In this document: in pieces, positions 45,228-54,568 of the stretch
Layout: the number at the start of each line of letters is the position of its first letter
Position numbering within the stretch: the first letter of the stretch is position 1
From: Sphingomonas pokkalii
GTDB lineage: Bacteria; Pseudomonadota; Alphaproteobacteria; Sphingomonadales; Sphingomonadaceae
DNA: 64,000 bases
Direction of reading: 5' to 3'
Assembly: GCF_003096275.1 (NCBI RefSeq)
Contig: NZ_QENQ01000001.1
Span: forward strand, 2,290,731-2,354,730
Translations under genes and position numbers: made by a program
Notes under the pieces: generated by a model
What the model was told of the DNA's origin: nothing
What the model saw: the letters and a program-made list of their open reading frames with translations, nothing else
The model's database searches: none

Positions 45228-46247
45228 ATGCCGTCATTTGGCCGGACGCTGGAACGACTGCCGTTGCTGGTCGATCAGCGGCGTCTGGCCTATGGCATCA
45301 CCATCGCACTGTGCGCCGCCGCCTGGTGGCTACGGCTGATCCTCGATCCGCTGTTCCCGCCCGGCTTTCCCTACCTCACCTTTTTCCCGGCGGTGATCCT
45401 CTCCTCGTTCCTGTTCGGAAGAGGGCCGGGAATCGTTGCGGCGGTGCTGTGCGGATTGCTCGCCTGGTATTTCTTCATCCCTCCATTGCAAAGCTTCGGC
45501 CTGCAGCGCGGCACCCCGCTGGCGCTGCTCTTCTATGTCGGGGTGGTGACGGTCGATATCCTGCTCGTCCATTGGATGCAGGTGGCGAACCGCCATCTTT
45601 CCCGCGAACGCGAACGCACCGCCCAGCTCGCCGCACGCACCGAAATCCTGTTCGAGGAGCTGCAGCATCGGGTTTCCAACAATCTCCAGATGGTGGGCGC
45701 GATGCTGAGCTTGCAGCAACGCAGCACCCAGGACGAGGAAGCCCGCCGCGCCATCGGCGATGCCGCCAGCAAGCTGCAGTTGATCGGCCGGATTCAGCGC
45801 GGCCTCTACGGTTCGCGGGGGGAGCCGCTGGCGATCGGCACCTTCATCACCCGGCTGGTCGAAGACCTGGCCGAAAGCAGCGGCAAGCCAGGTGTCCGCC
45901 ATATCATGGACTCGAGCACCCCGCTGATGCTGGCGCCCGAGCGCGCCATTCCGATCGCGCTGATCGTCGCGGAAGCGGTGGCCAATGCCATCGAACACGG
46001 CTTTGCCGATCGCGATCGGGGGACGATCAAGATATCCATCGCCTCGGACGGAGCGATGCTGTCGCTGACAGTAGCCGATGACGGGCGCGGCGTGCCGGAC
46101 GATTTCGACATCGCCCGCCAGGACAGCCTGGGCCTGCGAATCGCGCGCAGCCTGGCCCAGGGAATCGGCGCAACGCTCTCCATCCGGCCGGCCCGCCCCG
46201 GCACTATCCTGCGCCTGGAGCATATTCCGACGGGCAGCGATTCTTGA
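45228..46247 (+). CDS. DUF4118 sensor histidine kinase, HisKA_2 class
   Basis: Membrane histidine kinase of 339 residues. Three or four membrane spans at about 20-118 form the DUF4118 module known from KdpD (FPYLTFFPAVILSSFLFGRG, GIVAAVLCGLLAWYFFIPP). The H-box is ELQHRVSNNLQMVGAML with His147, and the ATPase domain has EAVANAIEHGF (N-box) and VADDGRGVPDDF (G1). This HisKA_2 class typically talks to PhyR-like or single-domain response regulators, but none is adjacent. The ATG at 45228 follows AGGAGA. It is 141 bases downstream of purL with no clear terminator between. Confidence 0.93.
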   Translation: MPSFGRTLERLPLLVDQRRLAYGITIALCAAAWWLRLILDPLFPPGFPYLTFFPAVILSSFLFGRGPGIVAAVLCGLLAWYFFIPPLQSFGLQRGTPLALLFYVGVVTVDILLVHWMQVANRHLSRERERTAQLAARTEILFEELQHRVSNNLQMVGAMLSLQQRSTQDEEARRAIGDAASKLQLIGRIQRGLYGSRGEPLAIGTFITRLVEDLAESSGKPGVRHIMDSSTPLMLAPERAIPIALIVAEAVANAIEHGFADRDRGTIKISIASDGAMLSLTVADDGRGVPDDFDIARQDSLGLRIARSLAQGIGATLSIRPARPGTILRLEHIPTGSDS

Positions 46248-46311
46248 TCCTCGTCAACGCCCCTGGCACCCAGGGAGCAGATAGCGTAGGCTTGCCGCAA
46301 GGAGCGCCGCC

Positions 46312-46716
46312 ATGTCCGAACGCTACCCGGGAAGCCCCCTCGCCGCCCGCCTCGGCCTGAAGCCGGGAATGCGCGTGTGGTTCCACGACATGCCGGTTTC
46401 GGTTCGCGCCGCGATCGAACCCGATCGCAGCGCCGTCGAAGAGCTTTGCTGTGCGAGCGACGGGCTGCAGGCGGCCTATCTGTTCGCCACCGCGCGCAGC
46501 CATCTCGATCGCGAACTGCAGGCGCTGCGCCCGCTGATCGCCTCCAACGGGTTCATCTGGGTTTCGCATCCCAGCGACGCGGGAAGCGCCTTGCGCGCCG
46601 AGGATGTCGCCTCTGCGGCGGCGACGCACGGCATGGTCGAACGGGATCGCTGCGCGATCGGCAGCGACTGGACCGGCGTCAAACTCGTCGTCGATGGGGA
46701 CGCTGGCTCCGCCTGA
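46312..46716 (+). CDS. DUF3052 family protein
   Basis: Cytoplasmic protein of 134 residues of the DUF3052 group, with unknown function. It opens SERYPGSPLAARLGLKPGMR and contains VWFHDMPVSVRAAIEP and LIASNGFIWVSHPSDAGSAL, the typical family blocks. It lies 64 bases after the histidine kinase gene and 95 bases before the nitroreductase on the same strand. No active-site motif is visible. Confidence 0.8.
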   Translation: MSERYPGSPLAARLGLKPGMRVWFHDMPVSVRAAIEPDRSAVEELCCASDGLQAAYLFATARSHLDRELQALRPLIASNGFIWVSHPSDAGSALRAEDVASAAATHGMVERDRCAIGSDWTGVKLVVDGDAGSA

Positions 46717-46811
46717 GCGCGAAAGCCCATTTTACCTACGCACAAGAACCGGATCGACAAGCGGCATCAGATAAGCAAACTATTTGTCTTCTATTTGGAT
46801 ATTCTACCATC

Positions 46812-47462
46812 ATGCCGCCGTGGCCGAAACAACCCGCAATGACGGAAGACGAGCGCACGTCGCGCGCAACAGCCTTTCTCGAACAGATCGCTTCGCGCCA
46901 CAGCTGCCGAAGCTTCTCCAGCGAGCCGGTGGCCTCCGCCACGATCGAAGCGGCGATCCGCGCGGCGGGATCGGCGCCGAGCGGTGCCAATCGCCAACCC
47001 TGGCATTTCGCCGTGCTATCGACACCCGGCGCAAAAACGGCCCTGCGCGTGGCGGTGGAAGAAGAAGAGCGCAATTTCTATGGCGGCATGGGCGGCAGCG
47101 AATGGCAGGGCCTGCTGCGCGGCCTCGGCACGACGGCGCACAAGCCCTATCTGGAATTGGCCCCCTGGGTGATCATCGCCTTCGGCATCACCCGCGGCGT
47201 GGATGACAGCGTTCCCAATCCCTATGTCACTGAAAGCGTCGGGATCGCCTGCGGGCTGTTGCTCACCGCGCTGCACGAAGCGGGCTTGGCGACCCTGGTC
47301 CATTCGCCGACGCCCGCACGCTTCCTCAACCGGCTGTGCCGACGGCCTGGAAACGAGCGCCCCATCGCGATAATCGTCGTCGGCCATGCCGCTGAAGACG
47401 CCACGATTCCGGAAGCCGCGGCCCTGCGCAAACCGCTCGATCAGATCAGCAGCTGGTTGTAA
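46812..47462 (+). CDS. nitroreductase family protein
   Basis: FMN-dependent oxidoreductase of the nitroreductase superfamily, 216 residues from ATG 46812, or 207 from ATG 46839 (MTEDERTSRATAFLEQIASR); neither has a strong ribosome site. FMN-phosphate contacts are in ASRHSCRSFSSEPV, and GSAPSGANRQPWHFAVL is the second flavin motif. The C-terminal PTPARFLNRLCRRPGNERPI is close to the iodotyrosine-deiodinase-like subgroup. Substrate is unknown. It lies nine bases before the DUF418 gene, so the two are probably co-expressed. Confidence 0.88.
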   Translation: MPPWPKQPAMTEDERTSRATAFLEQIASRHSCRSFSSEPVASATIEAAIRAAGSAPSGANRQPWHFAVLSTPGAKTALRVAVEEEERNFYGGMGGSEWQGLLRGLGTTAHKPYLELAPWVIIAFGITRGVDDSVPNPYVTESVGIACGLLLTALHEAGLATLVHSPTPARFLNRLCRRPGNERPIAIIVVGHAAEDATIPEAAALRKPLDQISSWL

Positions 47463-47471
47463 CCCATTCGC

Positions 47472-48713
47472 GTGCAACACGATACGTCCCAACGCCTGCC
47501 CGCGCTCGATATGGTCCGCGGGGTCGCCCTGCTCGGCATCCTGCTGCTGAACATCGTCAGCTTCGCGATGCCCGAAGCGGCCTATTTCAATCCGCGCGCC
47601 TATGGCGGCTGGCATGGCGCCGATCTTGGCGCCTGGATGGTCAACTTCCTGTTCTTTGACGGCAGGATGCGCGGGCTCTTTTCCTTTCTGTTCGGCGCGT
47701 CGCTGCTGATCGTAACCGATGCGGCGCAGGCCACCGGCCGCGATCCGGCCCGCACCCATTATACGCGCATGGGCTGGCTGCTGGTCTTCGGCCTCGCCCA
47801 TCTCTGGCTGGTCTGGCACGGCGACATCCTTGCGCACTATGCACTGATTGGGATGATCGCCTATCCGTTGCGGCGCCTTTCGGTGCCGAAGCTGGTGGGG
47901 CTGGGCGCGGTGCTGGTGCTGATCAGCGTCAGCCTGTTCGGCGATCTGACCGCCTCGGCCTGGTATCTCACCCGCCACCCGACCCCCGACAATCTGGCCG
48001 CACTCAAATCTCTGGTGGAGGCCTTCGGAACGCCGTCGGCCGAGCGCATCGCCGCCGAAGTGGCAGTGCATCGCGGCACCTATCCCGAAATCGTCGGTCA
48101 GCGCATGATCGAATATGGCACCAGCCCGCTGACGATGCTGATGCTCTATGGCTGGGAGACGCTCGGCTATATGCTGTTCGGCATGGCGGCGCTGCGCAGC
48201 GGGCTGCTTTCTGGCGCCTGGTCGCGGGCGCGCTATCGATACTGGCTCGTGCGCTGCTGGGCGATCGCCGTCCCCTGCTATGCCGCGCTTGCTGCGTTCG
48301 TGATCCTGGAGCGGTTCACGCTGTTCGCGACGATGCTGGGCGCCGTCACGCTGCCGGGACTGATTCGGCCGCTGATGATCGTCGGCTGGATCTGCCTTAT
48401 CCTGCTGGTGCTGCACCCCGAAGGCAGGATGGGGCGGCGTTTTGCGGCGGTGGGGCGCATGGCCTTCACCAACTATCTTGCCACAAGCATCCTCTGCACA
48501 TTGTTCTTCTACGGTTATGGGCTTGGCGCATACGGGCATCTCAGCCGGTGGCAGCTCTATCCGGTCGTACTCGGCGTCTGGACGCTGCTGCTGCTGTGGT
48601 CGCCGCTATGGCTTCGGCATCACCGCTATGGCCCGATGGAGTGGCTGTGGCGCAGCCTGGCGCGCGGAACCCTGCAACCCATTCGCAATAGCCTTGCAAG
48701 TCGCTCGCAATAG
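47472..48713 (+). CDS. DUF418 domain-containing membrane protein
   Basis: Polytopic inner-membrane protein of 413 residues with about nine or ten hydrophobic spans. The N-terminus RLPALDMVRGVALLGILLLN and the C-terminal DUF418 block (VGRMAFTNYLATSILCTLFF, WQLYPVVLGVWTLLLLWSPL) match the YeiB-like family, related to acyltransferase-3 proteins. Its start is the GTG at 47472. No function is established, though relatives are thought to modify surface glycans. The 3' end (48694-48710) overlaps a candidate operator for bfd. Confidence 0.88.
   Translation: MQHDTSQRLPALDMVRGVALLGILLLNIVSFAMPEAAYFNPRAYGGWHGADLGAWMVNFLFFDGRMRGLFSFLFGASLLIVTDAAQATGRDPARTHYTRMGWLLVFGLAHLWLVWHGDILAHYALIGMIAYPLRRLSVPKLVGLGAVLVLISVSLFGDLTASAWYLTRHPTPDNLAALKSLVEAFGTPSAERIAAEVAVHRGTYPEIVGQRMIEYGTSPLTMLMLYGWETLGYMLFGMAALRSGLLSGAWSRARYRYWLVRCWAIAVPCYAALAAFVILERFTLFATMLGAVTLPGLIRPLMIVGWICLILLVLHPEGRMGRRFAAVGRMAFTNYLATSILCTLFFYGYGLGAYGHLSRWQLYPVVLGVWTLLLLWSPLWLRHHRYGPMEWLWRSLARGTLQPIRNSLASRSQ
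48694..48710. promoter_or_regulatory. Fur-like operator of bfd, inside DUF418 3' end
   Basis: TTGCAAGTCGCTCGCAA is a near-perfect dyad (TTGCRAG-N3-CTYGCAA) that ends 40 bases before the bfd start. It matches the pattern seen before the TonB receptor and PepSY genes. ATTCGCAATAG at 48681-48691 is an additional half-site. The site lies within the last codons of the preceding gene. Confidence 0.55.
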
Positions 48714-48750
48714 CCCTAAAAGGGCAGGCGAGAGATTCGGGGATTTTCCG

Positions 48751-48921
48751 ATGGTTGTTTGCGTGTGCAATGCCCTTCGTGAACGGGATGTGCGGGAAGT
48801 TGCCCGCAACGGCGCCCAAAGCGCCTGCCAGGCCTATCGTGCCCTGGGGTGCCAGGCGAAATGCGGCCAATGCGTGCCGTTCGCGCGAGCCATTATCGCC
48901 GAGGAACGTGCGGCTGCGTGA
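48751..48921 (+). CDS. bfd: bacterioferritin-associated ferredoxin (Bfd)
   Basis: Small [2Fe-2S] ferredoxin of 56 residues that reduces bacterioferritin to release stored iron. The cluster cysteines are Cys4, Cys6, Cys38 and Cys41 (MVVCVCNALRER and KCGQCVPFAR), in the spacing known for Pseudomonas Bfd; Cys26 and Cys34 are extra. It immediately precedes bfr, 86 bases apart on the same strand. A Fur-like dyad 40 bases upstream predicts induction when iron is scarce. Confidence 0.95.
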   Translation: MVVCVCNALRERDVREVARNGAQSACQAYRALGCQAKCGQCVPFARAIIAEERAAA

Positions 48922-49007
48922 CAGTCGCAAGTAAAAACTCGCTGATTTCTGCGGTTTTTTTCTATCTCCATTCGCGCTAGAGAGACCCTTGAAAGGAGTT
49001 TCTCGCG

Positions 49008-49490
49008 ATGAAGGGCGATGCAAAAGTAATCGAGTATCTAAACGAAGTTCTCAAGAATGAATTGACGGCGATCAACCAATATTGGTTGCATTACCGCGTC
49101 CTCGACAATTGGGGCATTCACAAGCTGGCGGAATTTGAACGCCACGAATCGATCGATGAGATGAAGCACGCCGACAAGTTGGCGGAGCGCATCCTGTTCC
49201 TGAACGGCCTGCCCAATTTCCAGCTGCTCGGCCGGCTGCGGATCGGCGAGAATGTCGAAGAGATCCTTCGTGGCGATCTCGCCCTGGAGATGGAAGCGAT
49301 CGCCGTGCTGCGCGATGCCATCCAGCATTGCGAATCGGTGCGCGACTTTGTGAGCCGCGATCTCTTCGCCAGCATCCTCGAGAGCGAGGAAGAACATGTC
49401 GACACGCTGGAGCGCCAGTTCGACATGATCGCCCGCATGGGCCTGGAAAATTATATCCAGCTCAACAGCAAGGCCGCCGAGGCCGATTGA
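49008..49490 (+). CDS. bfr: bacterioferritin
   Basis: Iron-storage protein of 160 residues that forms a 24-subunit shell with haem at subunit interfaces. The haem ligand Met52 is in [14 protein letters not shown], and the ferroxidase diiron residues are Glu18 ([12 protein letters not shown]), Glu51, His54, Glu94 (LEMEAIAVL), Glu127 and His130 (SEEEHVDTL). AAGGAG lies eight bases before the ATG. It pairs with bfd. A symmetric hairpin after the stop may end both this gene and the converging der gene. Confidence 0.97.
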   Translation: MKGDAKVIEYLNEVLKNELTAINQYWLHYRVLDNWGIHKLAEFERHESIDEMKHADKLAERILFLNGLPNFQLLGRLRIGENVEEILRGDLALEMEAIAVLRDAIQHCESVRDFVSRDLFASILESEEEHVDTLERQFDMIARMGLENYIQLNSKAAEAD

Positions 49491-49500
49491 ACGTCGCCAC

Positions 49501-49526
49501 GCCCGGTGCAGAAGTCTGCGCCGGGC
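49501..49526. terminator. bidirectional hairpin between bfr and der
   Basis: GCCCGGTGCAG and CTGCGCCGGGC pair over 10 of 11 bases with a four-base loop (AAGT). It lies between converging genes, 11 bases after the bfr stop and 17 bases after the der stop on the other strand. There is no T run, so termination would rely on the stem or on Rho. Confidence 0.55.
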
Positions 49527-49542
49527 ATCGCACCTGCCGCGC

Positions 49543-50913
49543 TCAGATCTTGTCGCGGTCGAACGGATTCTTCGGCGCCCTGAGGGTGAGGCGCACCGGC
49601 ACCGCGCCGAAATCGAACTCCCGCCGCAACTCGTTGATCAGATAGCGCTGGTAGCTGACCGGCAGCAGATCGACCCGCGTGCCGAACAGCACGAAGCTGG
49701 GTGGCCGGCTCTTGTTCTGGGTGACGTAGCGCGGCTTGATCCGCTTGCCGCCCGGCGCGGGTGGCGGATTGGCTTCGATCGCCCGCTCGAACCAGCGGTT
49801 GAGCTGACCCGTCGGAACACGGCGCGACCAGGCGTCGCGCGTCTCGAACGCTACGCGCATCAACACGTCCAGCCCCTTGCCGGTCACCGCCGAGACGGTG
49901 AGCAGCGGCACGCCTTTCACCTGCGCCAGCCCCTCGTCCAGCGCCCCCTTCACGCCGTTGAACAGACTGGAGGCGTTCTCCGCCACATCCCACTTGTTCA
50001 GCGCGATGATCAGCGCGCGGCCCTCCTGCAGCACGCGATCGGCGATCTTGAGGTCCTGCACCTCCAGCCCGCGCGTCGCATCGAGCAGCAGCACCACCAC
50101 TTCGGCAAAGTCGATCGAACGCAGCGTATCGGCGACCGAAAGCTTCTCCAGCTTCTCCTCGACCCGCGCCTTCTTGCGCAGCCCGGCGGTGTCGACCAGC
50201 CGCACCTTGCGGGGTTTGTCCTCGAAATCGATCCATTCCCAATCGATCGAAATCGAATCGCGGGTGATGCCCGCTTCCGGCCCGGTGATCATCCGATCCT
50301 CGCCGATCAGCCGGTTCACCAGCGTCGACTTGCCCGCATTCGGGCGGCCCACGATCGCCAGCTTCAGCGGGGCATCGGGGCTCTCGGGATCTTCCTCGGG
50401 CGCCTCCTCCTCGTCGCGTTCGACATGCGGCAACAGCGCTTCGAACAGGTCGACGACCCCTTCGCCATGCTCGGCCGAAAACGGGATGGGATCGCCCAGG
50501 CCCAGCGCCATCGCTTCCAATATGCCCGATTCGCCCGCGCGCCCTTCGGCCTTGTTGGCCATCAGCACCACCGGCCGATCGGTCGAGCGCAGCCAGCGGG
50601 CGATTTCCGCGTCCAGCGGGGTCACGCCCGCGCGGGCATCGATCAGGAACAGCGAGACGTCGGCCTCGCGCACCGCCGCCTCGGTCTGTGCGCGCATCCG
50701 GCCGGGTAGCGTGGCGGCATCCTCGTCCTCATATCCCGCGGTGTCGATCACCCGGAACTCCAGGCCGAGCAGCGAAGCATCGCCTTCACGGCGGTCGCGC
50801 GTCACACCCGGCTGGTCATCCACCAGCGCGAGACGCTTGCCGACCAGTCGGTTGAACAGGGTGGACTTGCCCACATTGGGGCGTCCGATGATGGCGACGG
50901 TCGGCAATGGCAT
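49543..50913 (-). CDS. der: ribosome biogenesis GTPase Der
   Basis: Double-GTPase (EngA) required for assembly of the 50S subunit, 456 residues from ATG 50913 (MPLPTVAIIGRPNVGKSTLF). Both GTPase domains are intact: GRPNVGKSTLFNRL with DTAGYED and NKAEG in the first, GRPNAGKSTLVNRL with DTAGLRKK and NKWD in the second, separated by an acidic linker (EEEAPEEDPESPD). The C-terminal KH-like domain ends at DRDKI. It lies downstream of bamB and yfgM-like genes, as in many proteobacteria, with two GC-rich hairpins between. Confidence 0.98.
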   Translation of the reverse strand: MPLPTVAIIGRPNVGKSTLFNRLVGKRLALVDDQPGVTRDRREGDASLLGLEFRVIDTAGYEDEDAATLPGRMRAQTEAAVREADVSLFLIDARAGVTPLDAEIARWLRSTDRPVVLMANKAEGRAGESGILEAMALGLGDPIPFSAEHGEGVVDLFEALLPHVERDEEEAPEEDPESPDAPLKLAIVGRPNAGKSTLVNRLIGEDRMITGPEAGITRDSISIDWEWIDFEDKPRKVRLVDTAGLRKKARVEEKLEKLSVADTLRSIDFAEVVVLLLDATRGLEVQDLKIADRVLQEGRALIIALNKWDVAENASSLFNGVKGALDEGLAQVKGVPLLTVSAVTGKGLDVLMRVAFETRDAWSRRVPTGQLNRWFERAIEANPPPAPGGKRIKPRYVTQNKSRPPSFVLFGTRVDLLPVSYQRYLINELRREFDFGAVPVRLTLRAPKNPFDRDKI

Positions 50914-50968
50914 AACGAATCTCTTACTCATGCGAGGCCGCGGCGAAAAGCCCGGCGCCGAATACGAC

Positions 50969-51031
50969 GGGGGCCGGAGCATGAAGCCCCGGCCCCCGCT
51001 TGGGTTCTACGCCCCCGGCACGACGCCGGGG
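50969..51031 (-). terminator. two GC-rich hairpins between bamB and der
   Basis: CCCCGGC at 51013-51019 pairs with GCCGGGG at 51025-51031 around a five-base loop, and GGGGGCCGG at 50969-50977 pairs with CCGGCCCCC at 50989-50997. They follow the bamB stop by 8 and 42 bases in the direction of transcription. Neither has a T tract, so they may only weaken read-through from bamB into der. Confidence 0.45.
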
Positions 51032-51038
51032 TGCCGGC

Positions 51039-52364
51039 TCAACGATAGGCGCTCAGGCGGCCCTTGTCGTCGAGCAGATACAGCGTGTTGTTGGCGATCA
51101 CCGGCGGCAGTGTGAGCGGCGCCTTGGTCGCCATCTTCGACAGCGTGCTGCCATCCTTTGGCGATACGGACACCACCTCGCCCAGACTGTTGACGAGCAG
51201 CAGACGGCCACCGGCAGCCAGCGGCCCCTTCCAGCTGATCGGGTTCTTGGACTTCTTCATGTTCTTGTAGCGCGGCATCTGGACGATCCAGCGCGGCTTG
51301 CCGCTGCTGCGCGACAGGCACAGCAGGCGGCCGTCATCGGTAACGACGAACAGCCATTCGCCCGCCGCCCAGGGCGAGGAAAGGCCGCCGATGCTCTGTT
51401 CCCACAAGGTCGAACCGCTGGTGATGTCGACGGCGACCATGCGGCCCCCCTCGCCAAGCGCATAGACGCGGCCCTGGTCGATCACCGGCTCGGCATCGAT
51501 ATCGGCCAGCGAGGAGACCGACGTCGTCATCGTGTTGCGGGTCAGCACGTCGCCCCACAGCGAAAGGCCGTTCTCATAGCGATAGGCGTTGAGTTCGCCC
51601 GAGGAGAAGCCGGCGATCACCGTGCCCTGCGCGGATGCCGGCGCGGCGACGCCGAACACACCCTGCGATTCCAGGCTGGCGGTGGCGCTCCACGAAAGTT
51701 CGCCCTTCTCCTGGCTGAGCGCGAACAGCTGGTTGTCCTGCGTCACCACATAGACATTGCCGTTGGCCAGTGTCGGCGCGCCGCGCAGCGGACCGCCGGG
51801 GCGGCTGCGCCAGATTTCCTTGCCATCGGCCGCGCTCAGCGCAACCACATCGCCAAGGCCATTGGCGGCGAACACGCGATCGCCCTCCACGCTCACGCCG
51901 CCGCCGAACAGCGCGCTGCGATTGCCCTTGCCCTTGCCGGTCGGCGCCGTCCATCGCTGCGCACCGGTATCGGCGGCAAGCGCGTGCACATCGCCGTGCG
52001 TGTCGATCACGAACAGCATATTGCCTTCGATCACCGGCGCGGCGGCCATGCGCTCCTTCTTCGAAGGCTTGGCAACCTGTTCGGACCAGACGCGCGACAG
52101 CGTCTCGCCCAGCGCGAGATGCCCCATCGACTTCGCGGCATTGCCGCCGGGCTGGCTCCAATTCTCGTTCACCGCCGCTTCCGGCAGCTGCACGTCGATA
52201 CCGGCGAGGGTCTTGTCGGCGCTGATGTCGTTTTCGGTGACGAGGATCGGCACGCGCTCACCCAGCACCGGCGTCTTGCGCGCGCCGCTGCCCTTGAACA
52301 CGCCGCAACCACTTACCAGCGCGAGCGCCGCAACCGCCGCAACTACGCGAACCTTGGTCTTCAT
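51039..52364 (-). CDS. bamB: outer membrane protein assembly factor BamB
   Basis: Lipoprotein of the BAM complex that helps insert beta-barrel proteins into the outer membrane, 441 residues. The lipobox is LALVSGC with lipidated Cys20. The mature part is an eight-bladed PQQ-like propeller; blade signatures include NMLFVIDTHGDVHALAADTG, GDVVALSAADGKEIWRSRPG and NVYVVTQDNQLFALSQEKGE. Its ATG overlaps the yfgM-like stop by four bases. Partners BamA and BamD are not in the window. Confidence 0.95.
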   Translation of the reverse strand: MKTKVRVVAAVAALALVSGCGVFKGSGARKTPVLGERVPILVTENDISADKTLAGIDVQLPEAAVNENWSQPGGNAAKSMGHLALGETLSRVWSEQVAKPSKKERMAAAPVIEGNMLFVIDTHGDVHALAADTGAQRWTAPTGKGKGNRSALFGGGVSVEGDRVFAANGLGDVVALSAADGKEIWRSRPGGPLRGAPTLANGNVYVVTQDNQLFALSQEKGELSWSATASLESQGVFGVAAPASAQGTVIAGFSSGELNAYRYENGLSLWGDVLTRNTMTTSVSSLADIDAEPVIDQGRVYALGEGGRMVAVDITSGSTLWEQSIGGLSSPWAAGEWLFVVTDDGRLLCLSRSSGKPRWIVQMPRYKNMKKSKNPISWKGPLAAGGRLLLVNSLGEVVSVSPKDGSTLSKMATKAPLTLPPVIANNTLYLLDDKGRLSAYR

Positions 52365-53071
52365 TTAGCTTGCTTTTCCTGCGTCTGGCTGGCCGCCGGG
52401 GCGACCGAAAGCGTCTTGGCGACTTCGGCGGTGCGCTCGCGAACCGATGCCGGCACGCGCTCCCCCGCCTCGCTGATCTGGCGATAGAGCTTCGCGGCCT
52501 CGGCCCGCTTGCCCGATTTCAAATAGGCCGCGGCGACCATTTCGCCCGCCGTCCCGAACCAGGGCGAATCGGGGTTGGCGAAGGTGCCCAGCCGCTGGAT
52601 CACCGCCTGGGGCTGCAGCGTGTCGAACTCGGCCTGAGTCTGGCGCACCAGCGCGAGATCGCGAAACGGCTTGTCCAGCTTGGCATCGTTGACCACGCTG
52701 GCGAATTTCGCCGCGGCAGCCGCCCTGTTGCCTTGCGCGAACAGCATATTGCCCTGGGTGAAGCGCGCCATCGCCGCATAGCCGTCTTCCCCTTGCGCGA
52801 TCTTGTCGAGCGCGGGGGCGGCCTGCGCCTGCTGATTCTCGACCACGAGCTGCAGGGCGGCGTCATAGGCCTCGCCCCGCGCCTCGGCGGCCGTGCGGCG
52901 GCTGTGATCGTAATAGAGCCATCCCGCGACGGCGACCAGGAACAGCACCACGGCGCCCACGATCAACAGGCCATAGCGCCGCCCGACCCGCATCAGCTGG
53001 TCGCGGCGATATTCCTCGTCGACTTCGCGAAGAAAGGCCTCGTCGGTGGTACCGGAAGGAGGAAGCGCCAA
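52361..53071 (-). CDS. YfgM-like tetratricopeptide membrane protein
   Basis: Inner-membrane protein of 236 residues with an N-terminal cytoplasmic tail, one membrane span at about 34-52 (GLLIVGAVVLFLVAVAGWLY) and a periplasmic TPR-like domain (QLVVENQQAQAAPALDKIAQ, AAAYLKSGKRAEAAKLYRQI). YfgM in E. coli is an ancillary subunit of the SecYEG translocon and works with periplasmic chaperones. The conserved order yfgM-bamB-der is kept here, and it overlaps bamB by four bases. The C-terminal end is Gln/Lys-rich. Confidence 0.9.
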   Translation of the reverse strand: MALPPSGTTDEAFLREVDEEYRRDQLMRVGRRYGLLIVGAVVLFLVAVAGWLYYDHSRRTAAEARGEAYDAALQLVVENQQAQAAPALDKIAQGEDGYAAMARFTQGNMLFAQGNRAAAAAKFASVVNDAKLDKPFRDLALVRQTQAEFDTLQPQAVIQRLGTFANPDSPWFGTAGEMVAAAYLKSGKRAEAAKLYRQISEAGERVPASVRERTAEVAKTLSVAPAASQTQEKQAK

Positions 53072-53144
53072 AATCTACTCCATAGGTCTGATGCGGCCGC
53101 GGACCTTAGCGCCGCGTGCCGTGAACGCAAACCGCCCTACTCCG

Positions 53145-54005
53145 TCAGTCCTTCGGCGCATAGACCTGATCCGGTCCCGGAAAGGCCCGCGACCGTACCT
53201 CATCGGCATAGGTTTCAACCGCGGCGGAAATGCGGCCGGCCAGGTCGTCATAGCGCTTCACGAACCGCGGGGTGCGTTCGAACAGGCCGAGCATGTCTTC
53301 CGCGACCAATACCTGGCCGTCGCACTGTGCCGAAGCGCCGATGCCGATGGTCGGGCATTTGACGGCCTGGGTGATCTCGACCGCGATCGGCTCGACCACG
53401 CCTTCGACGACGATCGCGAAGGCGCCCGCCTCGTCCATCGCCACCGCGTCTCCGACCAGCTTGGCGCGCTCGGCCTCGCTGCGGCCGCGCGCGCCGTACC
53501 CGCCGAGCACGTTGATCGCCTGGGGCGTCAGGCCGATATGGCCAATCACCGGAATGCCGCGCTCGCCCAGGAACTTGACCGTCGGCGCCATTGCCGCGCC
53601 GCCTTCCAGCTTGACCGCGGCCGCGCCGCTTTCCTTGAGCAGCCGCGCAGCGCTTTCGAACGCCTGCTGCGGGGAGGCCTCATAGCTGCCGAACGGCATG
53701 TCGATCACCACCAGCGCATGGTAGCTGCCGCGCACCACTGCCGCGCCGTGCAGCGCCATCATCTCCAGCGTGACCGGAACCGTGGAAGGCAGGCCATAGA
53801 TCACCTGGCCCAGGCTGTCGCCGACCAGCAGCATGTCGCACGCGGCGTCCATCAGCTGCGCCATGCGGACGGTATAGGCGGTGAGCATCACCAGCGGTTC
53901 GCCCCCCTTGCGCTTGCGGATCGCCGGCACGGTCACGCGCTTCATCGGCGCAGGCGTGGGGTTGGCGCGGCTGGTGGCAGTATCGAGGGTGAGCTGGTGC
54001 GACAT
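53145..54005 (-). CDS. panB: 3-methyl-2-oxobutanoate hydroxymethyltransferase
   Basis: PanB makes ketopantoate from 2-oxoisovalerate and methylene-tetrahydrofolate, the first committed step of pantothenate and coenzyme A synthesis. The 286-residue protein has the signatures [35 protein letters not shown] and [10 protein letters not shown], and the metal/substrate residues are in place. Length is normal. It is monocistronic in appearance: yfgM starts 73 bases downstream and the gene upstream ends 41 bases away. panC is not in the window. Confidence 0.98.
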   Translation of the reverse strand: MSHQLTLDTATSRANPTPAPMKRVTVPAIRKRKGGEPLVMLTAYTVRMAQLMDAACDMLLVGDSLGQVIYGLPSTVPVTLEMMALHGAAVVRGSYHALVVIDMPFGSYEASPQQAFESAARLLKESGAAAVKLEGGAAMAPTVKFLGERGIPVIGHIGLTPQAINVLGGYGARGRSEAERAKLVGDAVAMDEAGAFAIVVEGVVEPIAVEITQAVKCPTIGIGASAQCDGQVLVAEDMLGLFERTPRFVKRYDDLAGRISAAVETYADEVRSRAFPGPDQVYAPKD

Positions 54006-54046
54006 GCACGCGGTCTAGGACCGCCGCAGGCGAACGGCAATGGCCG

Positions 54047-54484
54047 CTACAGGATCCAGCCGCGGCGGGTCGCCAGCCCCGCCAGCCATATCTGGAACAC
54101 ACCGACGCCGGCGATGAACAGCGGAAAGGCTGCCGCACCTATGCCCTTCGCGGCAACCAACGGGGTGAAGGCGAAGACATAGCCGAACTGGACGATCACC
54201 GCCGCCAGCGAGACGATGTACAGGATGTTCGCCCATCGCGATCGCCGCAGCATCGCCATCGAACCCAGCAGCGCAGCCGCCACGGCGACGGCATAGTCAT
54301 AGATGAACCACCCCGGCAGCGCGCGATGATAGGCGCGGTCCCAGGCGGTAGCGGTGGAAGACTGCGCAGGATCGAACGTGACGTGAAAATAGAAGGCCAC
54401 ACATCCAACCACGCCCCACAGGAACAACATGGTTGCGGCAACCTGAAACCAATAGGCAGGCCGTTGTCGAATATAAGACGCCAT
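54047..54484 (-). CDS. hypothetical four-span membrane protein
   Basis: I do not recognise this 145-residue protein. Four membrane segments are visible: about 13-33 (FQVAATMLFLWGVVGCVAFY), 58-76 (WFIYDYAVAVAAALLGSMAM), 83-103 (WANILYIVSLAAVIVQFGYV) and 115-138 (AAAFPLFIAGVGVFQIWLAG). The first loop is short and polar (TFDPAQSSTATAWDRAYHRA). Many alphaproteobacterial genomes have similar DoxX-sized membrane proteins of unknown role. It lies upstream of panB on the same strand. Confidence 0.7.
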   Translation of the reverse strand: MASYIRQRPAYWFQVAATMLFLWGVVGCVAFYFHVTFDPAQSSTATAWDRAYHRALPGWFIYDYAVAVAAALLGSMAMLRRSRWANILYIVSLAAVIVQFGYVFAFTPLVAAKGIGAAAFPLFIAGVGVFQIWLAGLATRRGWIL

Positions 54485-54568
54485 GCGACCCCAATATATG
54501 AGTGGCGGATTATAGTTAACCTAGGGTAAATCCAGAGGTTCTTCCATATTCCTTGCCGCCCTCATGCC

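Noticed and set aside
48922..49007. Fur-like box directly before bfr
   Set aside because: GTCGCAAG and ACTCGC are present but with the wrong spacing and no symmetry; the site before bfd is a better match and can serve both genes.
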